Assembly (NCBI GenBank): GCA_026397695.1
Contig: JAPLUJ010000544.1
Coordinates: forward strand, 1 to 5,924
Source of the DNA: Verrucomicrobiota bacterium
GTDB taxonomy: Bacteria > Verrucomicrobiota > Verrucomicrobiia > Verrucomicrobiales > Akkermansiaceae
Length of the DNA stretch: 5,924 bases
Reading direction: 5' to 3'
Both the position numbers and the translations under genes were made by a program. This document shows, piece after piece, positions 1 to 5,924 of this stretch; position 1 is the stretch's first letter; the number at the start of each line of letters is the position of its first letter. The notes below the pieces were generated by a model that did not search any database, was not told where the DNA came from, and saw nothing but the letters and a program-made list of their open reading frames with translations.

Positions 1-1181
1 ATTGCTGGCAGGGCGATGACGTGGGCGGCTTCGAAAATCCGGGCGGCACTCTTGGCGATGGCCTTGCCGTCACCGGCAATTATCCCGGCAAAGCCCGCAC
101 CCCAGATGAACTCCGCGCCGACGCCGCCATGGCGCTCTCGCTCATTCCCGGCACCCACCGCTTCAACTTGCACGCGTTTTACGGCGAATTCGGCGGAAAA
201 AAAGTCGAACGCAACGCCATCGAGCCGCAACATTTCGCGAACTGGATCGCCTGGGCGAAGGCGCTGCGCATCGGGCTGGATTTCAACCCGACCTGTTTTT
301 CCCATCCCTTAGCCGCCAGTGGTTTCACCTTATCGAGCGCGGACAAAACAACGCGTCAGTTCTGGATAGAACATTGCCAGGCCAGCCGCGAGATCGGCGC
401 GGCGATGGGCAAGGCCCTCGGTTCGCCCACGGTGACCAATGTGTGGATTCCCGATGGCATGAAAGACACGCCCGCTGACCGGCGCGGCCCGCGCGAGCGT
501 CTCGCACAATCGTTAGATGAGGTCTTCCACAAAAAACTCAACCCCAAACACAACCTGGATGCGGTCGAGGGCAAGCTCTTCGGCATCGGTGCGGAGAGTT
601 ATACCGTGGGCATGCACGAGTTTTATCTCGGCTACGCGGTGCGGCACCAGAAGCTCGTGTGTCTCGACGCCGGGCATTATCACCCGACCGAAAACATGGC
701 CGACAAGATTTCCTCGGTGCTCTGTTATGTGCCGGAGATTCTGCTGCATGTCAGCCGCGGCGTCCGCTGGGATAGCGACCACGTCGTGACCCTGACCGAC
801 GAGTTGAGCGCCATCGCGCAGGAACTCGTGCGGGGGAATTATCTCGCCCGCACCCACATCGGCCTGGATTTCTTCGACGCCAGCATCAACCGCATCGCCG
901 CCTGGGTCATCGGCACGCGCAACATGCTCCGCGCACTCTGCATCGCCATGCTCGAACCCCACGCGCAATACCGGCAGTTTGAACGCGCCGGCGATTACAC
1001 CTCGCGCCTCGCCCTGATGGAAGAAGCCAAGACCTTGCCGTTCGGCGCGGTGTGGGACTACCATTGCCTGCAACAAAACGTGCCGGTCGGGGAAAAATGG
1101 CTCGCCGATGTCAAGAGTTATGAGAAAAAAGTTTTGAGCAAGCGCGACGCTAGCTTACATCCAACGCATGCCAATATATGA
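1..1181 (+). CDS. rhaA: L-rhamnose isomerase, 5'-truncated by window edge
   Basis: Cytoplasmic, Mn2+-dependent aldose-ketose isomerase converting L-rhamnose to L-rhamnulose, the first intracellular step of rhamnose catabolism. The first complete codon is at 3 and the readable part is 392 residues. It begins at [12 protein letters not shown], which matches about residue 39 of the 419-residue E. coli enzyme, so about 38 codons lie upstream of the window. The GTG at 21 is therefore an internal codon, not a start. The match to remembered RhaA sequence is colinear to the end: [68 protein letters not shown]. The family metal ligands are present: His at 675-677 in GHYHPTE (E. coli His262), and Asp at 771-773 and 777-779 in RWDSDHV (E. 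coli Asp294 and Asp296). The C-terminus is a normal length, with a short SNANI tail. The stop overlaps the rhaT start as ATGA. No sign of damage. Confidence 0.97.
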   Translation, partial: CWQGDDVGGFENPGGTLGDGLAVTGNYPGKARTPDELRADAAMALSLIPGTHRFNLHAFYGEFGGKKVERNAIEPQHFANWIAWAKALRIGLDFNPTCFSHPLAASGFTLSSADKTTRQFWIEHCQASREIGAAMGKALGSPTVTNVWIPDGMKDTPADRRGPRERLAQSLDEVFHKKLNPKHNLDAVEGKLFGIGAESYTVGMHEFYLGYAVRHQKLVCLDAGHYHPTENMADKISSVLCYVPEILLHVSRGVRWDSDHVVTLTDELSAIAQELVRGNYLARTHIGLDFFDASINRIAAWVIGTRNMLRALCIAMLEPHAQYRQFERAGDYTSRLALMEEAKTLPFGAVWDYHCLQQNVPVGEKWLADVKSYEKKVLSKRDASLHPTHANI

Positions 1182-2392
1182 CGAATCCACTCCTCGGTGT
1201 CTTGTTCCACTGGCTCGGCGGTCTCGCCTCCGGGAGTTTTTATGTGCCTTACAAGGGGGTGCGGAAATGGTCGTGGGAAACCTTCTGGCTGGCGGGCGGC
1301 ATATTCAGTTGGCTGATCTGCCCGTGGATCGGCGCGTTCGTGCTGTCGCGGGATTTGCTCGCCGTGCTGCGTGAGACCACGTCCTATACGTTTTGGATGA
1401 CCTATCTGATGGGAGCGTTGTGGGGCTTGGGCGGCTTGACGTTCGGCCTGACGATGCGCTATCTCGGCATGTCGCTCGGGATGGCGATCGCGCTCGGCTA
1501 CTGCGCGGCGTTTGGCACGCTGGTGCCGCCGTTGGTGAAAGGCGAATTTGCTGACAAGCTATTAAACCATTCCGGCACCAGCGTGGGTGGTCCGATTGTT
1601 CTGATAGGTGTGATTGTTTGTCTGCTGGGAATCGCCATCGGCGGTATCGCCGGGGTGCGCAAGGAAAACGAGATGAGTGGGAAGACATCCACCATTGCGG
1701 AGTTCAACCTGTGGAAGGGTCTTGGCATCGCAACGTTCTCCGGGGTGATGAGCTCGTGTTTCTCGTATGGGTTCCAGTTCGGTACCCCTATCAGCGCACT
1801 CTCCAAGGCCCACGGCACCGGCCCCTTGTGGGTCGGCTTGCCGGTCATCGTGGTTATTTTGCTAGGCGGACTGACGACAAATTTCATTTGGTGCGTGCTG
1901 TTGAACATCAGGAACCGCACGGGCTATCAATATCTCGCGTCGCACGTCCGCGAAGAGCACGCGCATCATGGCGGTCTGGGCAGTGGTGAGCATGGCCCGG
2001 CGGAAGCGGCCGCAGCAAGCAGCGGCGCGGCGGATTTGAAGATTCCCGTGCTCGGCAATTGGTTTTTCTGCGCGCTGGCGGGCACCTGCTGGTATTTCCA
2101 GTTTTTCTTCTATCAGATGGGCGAAAGCCAGATGGGCAACTACAAATTCTCGAGTTGGACGTTGCACATGGCGAGCATCATCATCTTCAGCACGCTGTGG
2201 GGAATTTTCTTCAAGGAGTGGAAGGGCGCACAACCGTTCACCAAAAAACTCGTTGTGCTGATGCTCGCGCTGCTTGTCGGCTCAACGTGCATTATCGGCT
2301 GGGGTAACAAACAATCCGAGGACGCCGAAAACGCCCTGAAAGCCAGCGTGGAATCCGTCGCGGCGGACGCGGCGCATCAATTGCAACAATGA
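1178..2392 (+). CDS. rhaT: L-rhamnose/H+ symporter RhaT, long-loop form
   Basis: Inner-membrane permease importing L-rhamnose with a proton, of the RhaT family in the drug/metabolite transporter superfamily. It is 404 residues against 344 in E. coli. Family signatures are clear: [16 protein letters not shown] at 22-37, [20 protein letters not shown] at 79-98, AEFNLWKGL at 174-182, and [11 protein letters not shown] at 305-315 with SWTLHM at 326-331. Hydrophobicity by eye gives ten membrane segments near 5-25, 36-57, 72-91, 95-118, 138-160, 180-200, 217-243, 292-312, 325-345 and 356-375. The extra length lies mainly in a hydrophilic His/Gly/Ala-rich loop (about 245-290) between segments 7 and 8, and in an acidic, alanine-rich C-terminal tail (about 377-404). 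I chose ATG 1178 because it overlaps the rhaA stop (ATGA) and aligns with the E. coli N-terminus. No Shine-Dalgarno sequence precedes it, so translational coupling to rhaA is likely. The frame is intact. Confidence 0.95.
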   Translation: MTNPLLGVLFHWLGGLASGSFYVPYKGVRKWSWETFWLAGGIFSWLICPWIGAFVLSRDLLAVLRETTSYTFWMTYLMGALWGLGGLTFGLTMRYLGMSLGMAIALGYCAAFGTLVPPLVKGEFADKLLNHSGTSVGGPIVLIGVIVCLLGIAIGGIAGVRKENEMSGKTSTIAEFNLWKGLGIATFSGVMSSCFSYGFQFGTPISALSKAHGTGPLWVGLPVIVVILLGGLTTNFIWCVLLNIRNRTGYQYLASHVREEHAHHGGLGSGEHGPAEAAAASSGAADLKIPVLGNWFFCALAGTCWYFQFFFYQMGESQMGNYKFSSWTLHMASIIIFSTLWGIFFKEWKGAQPFTKKLVVLMLALLVGSTCIIGWGNKQSEDAENALKASVESVAADAAHQLQQ

Positions 2393-2409
2393 AACCGTGC
2401 AGCTGAAGG

Positions 2410-3876
2410 ATGAAGCAGAAAGTATATCTCGCAGTGGACCTCGGCGCGGAAAGCGGACGCGTCATCGCCGGCATCTGGAACGGCAAAACACTCCGACTCG
2501 ATGAGATCCATCGCTTCCCTAACGGGGGCGTGTGGCTCGGTGAGTCGTTGCGCTGGGATGTGATGCGCCTGTGGGCGGAAATCCACCACGGCCTCGCGCT
2601 CGCCGGAAAAAAATTCGGCAGGAAGATCGTGTCGGTGGGTGCCGATACCTGGGGTGTGGATTTCGTGTTGCTCGACAAACAGGACGAAATCCTCGGCCAA
2701 CCGTATCACTACCGGGACGCCCGCACCCGCGGCGCGCTGGAACGTGCCTTCAATAAAGTGCCACGCGCCGACATCTACGCACAGACCGGCATCCAGTTCA
2801 TGGAGCTGAATTCGCTCTATCAGTTGCTCGCGTGGCAGGAGCATTCACCTGCCATCCTCGACGCGGCGGACACTCTGTTGTTCATGCCGGACTTTGTGCA
2901 TTGGGCGATGTGCGGCACCAAAAAGGCCGAGTTCACCATCGCTTCGACCTCACAGTGCGTGCATCCACTCAAGCACGATTGGTCGCTGCCGCTGCTGAAT
3001 AAACTCGGACTGCCAAGCCATTTCCTGCCGACCATCGTGCCGCCGGGCACTATACTCGGCACGCTCCGCAATTCGCTCGCCGAACGCACCGGCCTGGCGG
3101 GCGTGAAAGTCGTCGCGCCGCCAGCGCACGACACCGCATCGGCCGTGGCGGGTGTGCCGACGGCGAACACCGGCAGTTCCAACTGGGCATATATCAGTTC
3201 CGGCACTTGGTCACTGATGGGCGTGGAAGTGAAGAATGCCGTGCTGTCCGCTCGGGCGTTGGAGTTGAACATGACCAACGAGGGCGGCATCGACGGCACC
3301 TATCGCCTGCTCAAAAACATCATGGGCCTGTGGCTGGTGCAGCAGTGCAAACGCTCGTTCGACGCGGCAGGCGGCAACTTTGATTACGCGCAACTCGCGG
3401 CGCTCGCGGCGCAGGCGCAGCCGTTCCGATCCATCGTCGATGCCAACGACCCGCGATTCCTCAATCCGCCGGATATGCCCAAGGCGATCCAGGCATTCTG
3501 CCGTGCAACAAAACAACCCGTGCCGCAGACGCCGGGCGAACTCGTGCGCTGTGCCTACGAAAGCTTGGCGCTCAAGTATCGTGAAGTGCTCGGCGCACTT
3601 GAAGAGTTAACTGGTAATCCGATAGAAGTCATCCACATCGTCGGCGGCGGGTCGCAGAGCCGGTTATTGAATCAATTCACCGCCGATGCGTGCCAGCGGC
3701 CGGTGGTTGCCGGTCCGGTGGAAGCCACCGCCATGGGTAATTTGCTCACCCAAATCCGCGCCGACGGCGAACTGGATTCGTTAGGCGGCATGCGGGAAGT
3801 CGTTCTCGCTTCCGGTGGGGTGCAACACCATGATCCGGCCGCGTGGAACGAAGCTGCAAATCGTTTTGCCGATTGA
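2410..3876 (+). CDS. rhaB: L-rhamnulokinase
   Basis: Cytoplasmic ATP-dependent kinase phosphorylating L-rhamnulose to L-rhamnulose 1-phosphate; FGGY family, ASKHA fold. Length is 488 residues against 489 in E. coli, and the whole protein aligns. Visible motifs are the N-terminal phosphate-binding strand [11 protein letters not shown] (8-18), [11 protein letters not shown] (79-89), the sugar-contact region YRDARTRG (101-108), [13 protein letters not shown] (127-139), and the FGGY catalytic aspartate Asp241 in [11 protein letters not shown]. Further on are [13 protein letters not shown] (261-273), [20 protein letters not shown] (290-309), and the C-terminal adenosine motif [19 protein letters not shown] (409-427) with [11 protein letters not shown] (434-444). 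An in-frame stop at 2404-2406 makes ATG 2410 the first possible ATG, and it matches the family N-terminus. AAGG abuts the start codon, too close for a normal ribosome binding site. It sits 17 bases after rhaT in the same operon. No defect seen. Confidence 0.97.
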   Translation: MKQKVYLAVDLGAESGRVIAGIWNGKTLRLDEIHRFPNGGVWLGESLRWDVMRLWAEIHHGLALAGKKFGRKIVSVGADTWGVDFVLLDKQDEILGQPYHYRDARTRGALERAFNKVPRADIYAQTGIQFMELNSLYQLLAWQEHSPAILDAADTLLFMPDFVHWAMCGTKKAEFTIASTSQCVHPLKHDWSLPLLNKLGLPSHFLPTIVPPGTILGTLRNSLAERTGLAGVKVVAPPAHDTASAVAGVPTANTGSSNWAYISSGTWSLMGVEVKNAVLSARALELNMTNEGGIDGTYRLLKNIMGLWLVQQCKRSFDAAGGNFDYAQLAALAAQAQPFRSIVDANDPRFLNPPDMPKAIQAFCRATKQPVPQTPGELVRCAYESLALKYREVLGALEELTGNPIEVIHIVGGGSQSRLLNQFTADACQRPVVAGPVEATAMGNLLTQIRADGELDSLGGMREVVLASGGVQHHDPAAWNEAANRFAD

Positions 3877-3887
3877 AGCCATCACCC

Positions 3888-4604
3888 TTGAATATCTCAC
3901 TTTTCATTCCCTGTTTCGTGGACCTGATGTATCCGCAGGTGGGCATCAGCATGGTGCGCATCTTCGAAAAGCTCGGGCACAAGGTTGTGGTACCGAAAGG
4001 TCCGGCGTGTTGCGGACAACCGGCGTTCAACACCGGCTATTGGGACCAGAGCCGCGAGATCGCGGTCCAGGTCATGGAATCGCTCAAGGATGCCGAAGTC
4101 GTGGTCATCGCCAGCGGTTCATGCGGCGCCATGATGAAGGTGTTCTATCCGGAATTGTTCGCCGGCACGAAATATGAGACGCTGGCCCGCGCGCTCGCCC
4201 CCAAGTGTTACGAGTTTGCCGGTTTCCTCGTCAACCGGCTGGGCGTGACCGATCTCGGCGCGAGCTTCCCCCACAAGGTCACGTTCCACGACGGCTGTCA
4301 CGGCTTGCGCGAGCTGAATAACAAACGCCCGCCGCGCGAATTGCTCGCCAAGGTGAATGGCTTGGAATTGTTAGAGATGGACGCTGCGGAGACGTGCTGC
4401 GGATTCGGCGGAACCTTTTCGGCAAAGTTCCCGGCGATCTCCACCGCGATGGGCGAAGTGAAATGCGCATCCGCGCTGGAGACTCAGGCGGAATATGTAG
4501 TCTCGTGCGATTCCAGTTGTCTGATGCAGATTCAGGGTCTGGCGGACAAGCGGAAGCTGCCTGTCAAAACAATTCATCTCGCGGAGGTGTTAGTCCAAGC
4601 ATGA
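3888..4604 (+). CDS. lutA: L-lactate utilization iron-sulfur protein LutA (LldE/YkgE)
   Basis: Subunit of the LutABC system, which oxidises L-lactate to pyruvate. The family carries two cysteine-rich (CCG) domains related to heterodisulfide reductase and glycolate oxidase GlcF. The cysteine pattern is complete. Repeat 1 has Cys9, Cys41-Cys42 (ACCGQPAFNTGY) and Cys79 (GSCG). Repeat 2 has Cys137 (DGCHGLREL), Cys170-Cys171 (TCCGFGGTFS), Cys207 and Cys211 (CDSSC). The C-terminus IHLAEVL is typical. I place the start at TTG 3888 because this gives exactly 238 residues, the B. subtilis LutA length, and aligns NISLFIPC with KVSLFVTC. No ATG occurs before Cys9 in this frame. The alternatives are TTG 3873, overlapping the rhaB stop (243 residues), and GTG 3843, inside rhaB (253 residues). 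A weak GAAG (3875-3878) lies 9 bases upstream. It ends in an ATGA overlap with lutB. Product certain; start moderately sure. Confidence 0.93.
   Translation: MNISLFIPCFVDLMYPQVGISMVRIFEKLGHKVVVPKGPACCGQPAFNTGYWDQSREIAVQVMESLKDAEVVVIASGSCGAMMKVFYPELFAGTKYETLARALAPKCYEFAGFLVNRLGVTDLGASFPHKVTFHDGCHGLRELNNKRPPRELLAKVNGLELLEMDAAETCCGFGGTFSAKFPAISTAMGEVKCASALETQAEYVVSCDSSCLMQIQGLADKRKLPVKTIHLAEVLVQA
4583..4587 (+). promoter_or_regulatory. Ribosome binding site for lutB
   Basis: GGAGG inside the 3' end of lutA lies 13 bases before ATG 4601; counted as GAGGTG (4584-4589) the spacing is 11. The spacing is somewhat long but usable, and together with the ATGA overlap it supports this start and coupled translation of lutA and lutB. 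Confidence 0.5.
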
Positions 4605-4999
4605 GCACGCCCGCCACGCAATTCAACGCGGACGCCCGGCGGGTGTCGGCGGACTTGCGGCATCGTGGCATTATCCGCACGGCGATGGGCAAATACGAGG
4701 TGGTCCGTGACCAGCGCAAGGCGGGGTTTCAGGACTGGCAGGGGGCGCGGGATCTGGCAGCGCGCACAAAGTCCGAAGCCATCAATCATCTCGACACATA
4801 TCTCGATCAATTCGCCCGGCTGCTCGAAGCACGTGGCACAATCATCCATTGGGCCGGCAATGCCCAACAGGCACGAGACATCATCCTCGGCATCCTGCGC
4901 GAAAAAAACGCCAAGGTGATCGTGAAATCCAAGGCGATGACCACCGAGGAAATCCACCTTAACGAAGCCATGGAAAACGCGGGCTGCGAAGTCGTCGAG

Positions 5000-5004
5000 T
5001 CCGT
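5000..5004 (+). other. Deletion/frameshift junction in lutB
   Basis: Upstream of this point LutB homology runs in the frame of ATG 4601, the last matching codon being Ser at 5000-5002. Downstream it runs in the frame of the TAA at 5914, first matching at about CGT 5002-5004. A frame change in this direction needs a net loss of 1 mod 3 bases, and about 28 residues are missing, so roughly 82 or 85 bases are lost. The junction reads gagTCCGtgag. TCCG could have occurred at both ends of the lost segment: as Ser-Asp (TCC GAx) on the left, where LutB normally continues with DLGE, and as Ile-Arg (ATC CGT) on the right. Those two placements differ by 1 mod 3, matching the observed shift. The microhomology is inferred, since the intact parent sequence is not visible. 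Confidence 0.75.
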
Positions 5005-5905
5005 GAGATTCAGGAGACGTTCCAACAGAAATTGCACGATGCCCCCTCTGACAATCCCGAGGAGCTCACGATGGTCGCACGCCGTGTGCTGCGTGAGAAA
5101 TACCTGCAGGCCGATGTGGGCATTACCGGTGCGAATTTTGCCATCGCCGAGACCGGGATGATTTCCATCACTGAAAACGAAGGCAATGCACGGCTTACGG
5201 CCGCCCTGCCGCAAACCATGATCACGATCATCGGGATCGAAAAAATTCTGCCGCGCCTTGAGGATCTTGCGTTGTTCCTGCCGATGCTCGCGGTGATGGG
5301 CACCGGCCAGCCGTTGACATGCTATAACTCGCTGTATGGCGGACCGCGCCAGCCGGGCGAGGCCGATGGCCCGGAGGAATTCCACGTGGTTATGTTAGAT
5401 AACCAGCGCACCACGCTGCTCGCCGATGCCGAACAACGGGATGTGCTCGGCTGCATCCGCTGCGGCGCGTGCCTGAATGTCTGCCCGATCTTCTGCAATG
5501 TCGGCGGCCATTCCTACGGCACGGTCTATGGCGGTCCGATCGGCTCGGTCATCACGCCGCACCTGCGCGGACTGCAGGACTGGAAACACCTCAGTTATGC
5601 GTCGTCGCTTTGCGGCGCGTGTTCCGAAACCTGCCCGGTGAGGATCGATCTGCACCATCACCTGTTGCAGAACCGGCGCAACGCCTCGCATGCAAAACCT
5701 ATCATGTGGCAGAAGCTCGCGTTTCACTTGTTCGCAGCGCTCGCCAATCATCCATGGCTGTGGTCGCTGACCACCAAACTCGGGCGCTTGGGACAAAGAT
5801 TTCATGGGCTGATCAAAGGCAGCGCGGTGGATCCGGCACAGGCGTGGACCAAGACGCGCGAGCTGCCGCCGATTGCCCGGCAGAGTTTCCATGATTGGTG
5901 GAAGG

Positions 5906-5912
5906 GGAGGGG
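5906..5912 (+). promoter_or_regulatory. Ribosome binding site for the gene starting at 5916
   Basis: GGAGGGG within the last codons of lutB has its GGAGG core 5 bases before ATG 5916. It is the strongest Shine-Dalgarno match in the window. Because it lies at the very end of lutB, it could load ribosomes for the next gene even if translation of lutB stops early at 5161. Confidence 0.65.
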
Positions 5913-5915
5913 ATA

Positions 5916-5924
5916 ATGAGCGAG
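5916..5924 (+). CDS. lutC: Probable LutC start, cut by window end
   Basis: ATG AGC GAG (Met-Ser-Glu) begins at 5916, sharing its A with the lutB TAA stop (TAATG overlap). A strong purine-rich Shine-Dalgarno sequence lies just upstream. Only three codons are visible, so identity rests on position: lutA-lutB is usually followed by lutC, encoding a second LUD-domain protein of the lactate oxidation system. The presence of a gene start is well supported. Its identity is an inference, and another reading frame with the same arrangement cannot be excluded. Confidence 0.6.

Larger units (their letters stand above)
4601..5916 (+). pseudogene. lutB: L-lactate utilization protein LutB (LldF/YkgF), internal deletion and frameshift
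   Basis: LutB combines an N-terminal LUD domain with a C-terminal ferredoxin-like region carrying two [4Fe-4S] clusters. Here it is split between two frames. From ATG 4601, residues 1-134 follow LutB (VKSKAMTTEEIHLNEAMENA, then GCEVVES) up to 5002. The homologous sequence then resumes one frame over from about 5002 (REIQETFQQKL, PEELTMVARRVLREKY, VGITGANFAIAETG, DGPEEFHVV) to the TAA at 5914. The cluster motifs sit in the second part: CIRCGACLNVCP (5452-5487) and CGACSETCPV (5611-5640). About 28 residues expected at the join, the GEY...PSH.V.PA.H region of LUD, are absent. The two parts total about 438 residues against 476 in B. subtilis. Read straight through, the first frame ends at 5161 after 186 residues and lacks both clusters. 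The start is supported by the ATGA overlap with lutA and by GGAGG at 4583-4587. Either a genuine broken gene or an assembly error. Confidence 0.85.

Noticed and set aside
16..312. 98-codon open frame starting at ATG 16
   Set aside because: Overlaps rhaA in another frame, and its translation is a Pro/Ser/Arg-rich shadow with no known domain.
513..1076. Long antisense open frame (187 codons) opposite rhaA
   Set aside because: It lies wholly opposite a strongly conserved rhaA, has low-complexity composition typical of GC-rich shadow frames, and shows no recognisable domain.
2393..2409. Terminator or promoter in the rhaT-rhaB gap
   Set aside because: Only 17 bases, with no GC-rich stem and T-run and no room for a -35/-10 pair.
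4394..4600. Upstream extension of the first lutB frame into lutA
   Set aside because: These residues do not resemble LutB, and the frame is covered by conserved lutA. ATG 4601 with the ATGA overlap is the family-like start.
4990..5040. Programmed ribosomal frameshift restoring full-length LutB
   Set aside because: No slippery heptamer is apparent, and a frameshift would not restore the roughly 28 missing LUD-domain residues.
5003..5161. Tail of the first lutB frame beyond the junction, as possible real coding sequence
   Set aside because: Its translation (Arg-rich, then Cys/Pro-rich) does not resemble LutB, while the neighbouring frame over the same bases is clearly conserved LutB.
4807..5385. 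Antisense open frame of 192 codons opposite lutB, spanning the lesion
   Set aside because: Shadow of lutB codon usage on the other strand; no domain recognised. The lesion merely joins two open stretches.

Overview
The window reads on the + strand as one uninterrupted gene train with no gap longer than 17 bases: rhaA (5' end cut off by the window) – rhaT – rhaB – lutA – lutB (damaged) – lutC (only the first three codons). The first half takes up L-rhamnose and converts it to L-rhamnulose 1-phosphate: a proton-coupled permease (RhaT), an isomerase (RhaA) and a kinase (RhaB). The second half is the three-part iron-sulfur L-lactate oxidation system LutABC (also called LldEFG, or YkgEFG in E. coli).

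The two halves make metabolic sense together. Rhamnulose 1-phosphate is normally split by an aldolase into dihydroxyacetone phosphate and L-lactaldehyde. The lactaldehyde can be oxidised to L-lactate, and LutABC oxidises L-lactate to pyruvate. The aldolase (RhaD-like) and a lactaldehyde dehydrogenase are not in this window, so the link is inferred from gene order. Junctions are very tight: ATGA overlaps at rhaA/rhaT and lutA/lutB, a TAATG overlap at lutB/lutC, an 11-base gap at rhaB/lutA and a 17-base gap at rhaT/rhaB. This suggests a single transcript with translational coupling. No promoter, operator, terminator, RNA gene, CRISPR array or mobile element was recognised.

The most notable feature is a lesion in lutB. 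Around position 5000-5004 the reading frame jumps by one, and about 28 residues of the LUD domain that are present in known LutB proteins are missing. This fits a deletion of roughly 82-85 bases whose length is 1 mod 3. The flanking protein sequence is otherwise well conserved, so this is either a recent mutation or an assembly error.

The organism is probably a GC-rich (about 60% by eye) heterotrophic bacterium using plant or algal polysaccharide sugars. The enlarged, non-enterobacterial RhaT and the rha-lut arrangement make me lean towards the Planctomycetes-Verrucomicrobia group, most likely Verrucomicrobiota. That placement is a low-confidence inference from sequence style, not a demonstrated one.
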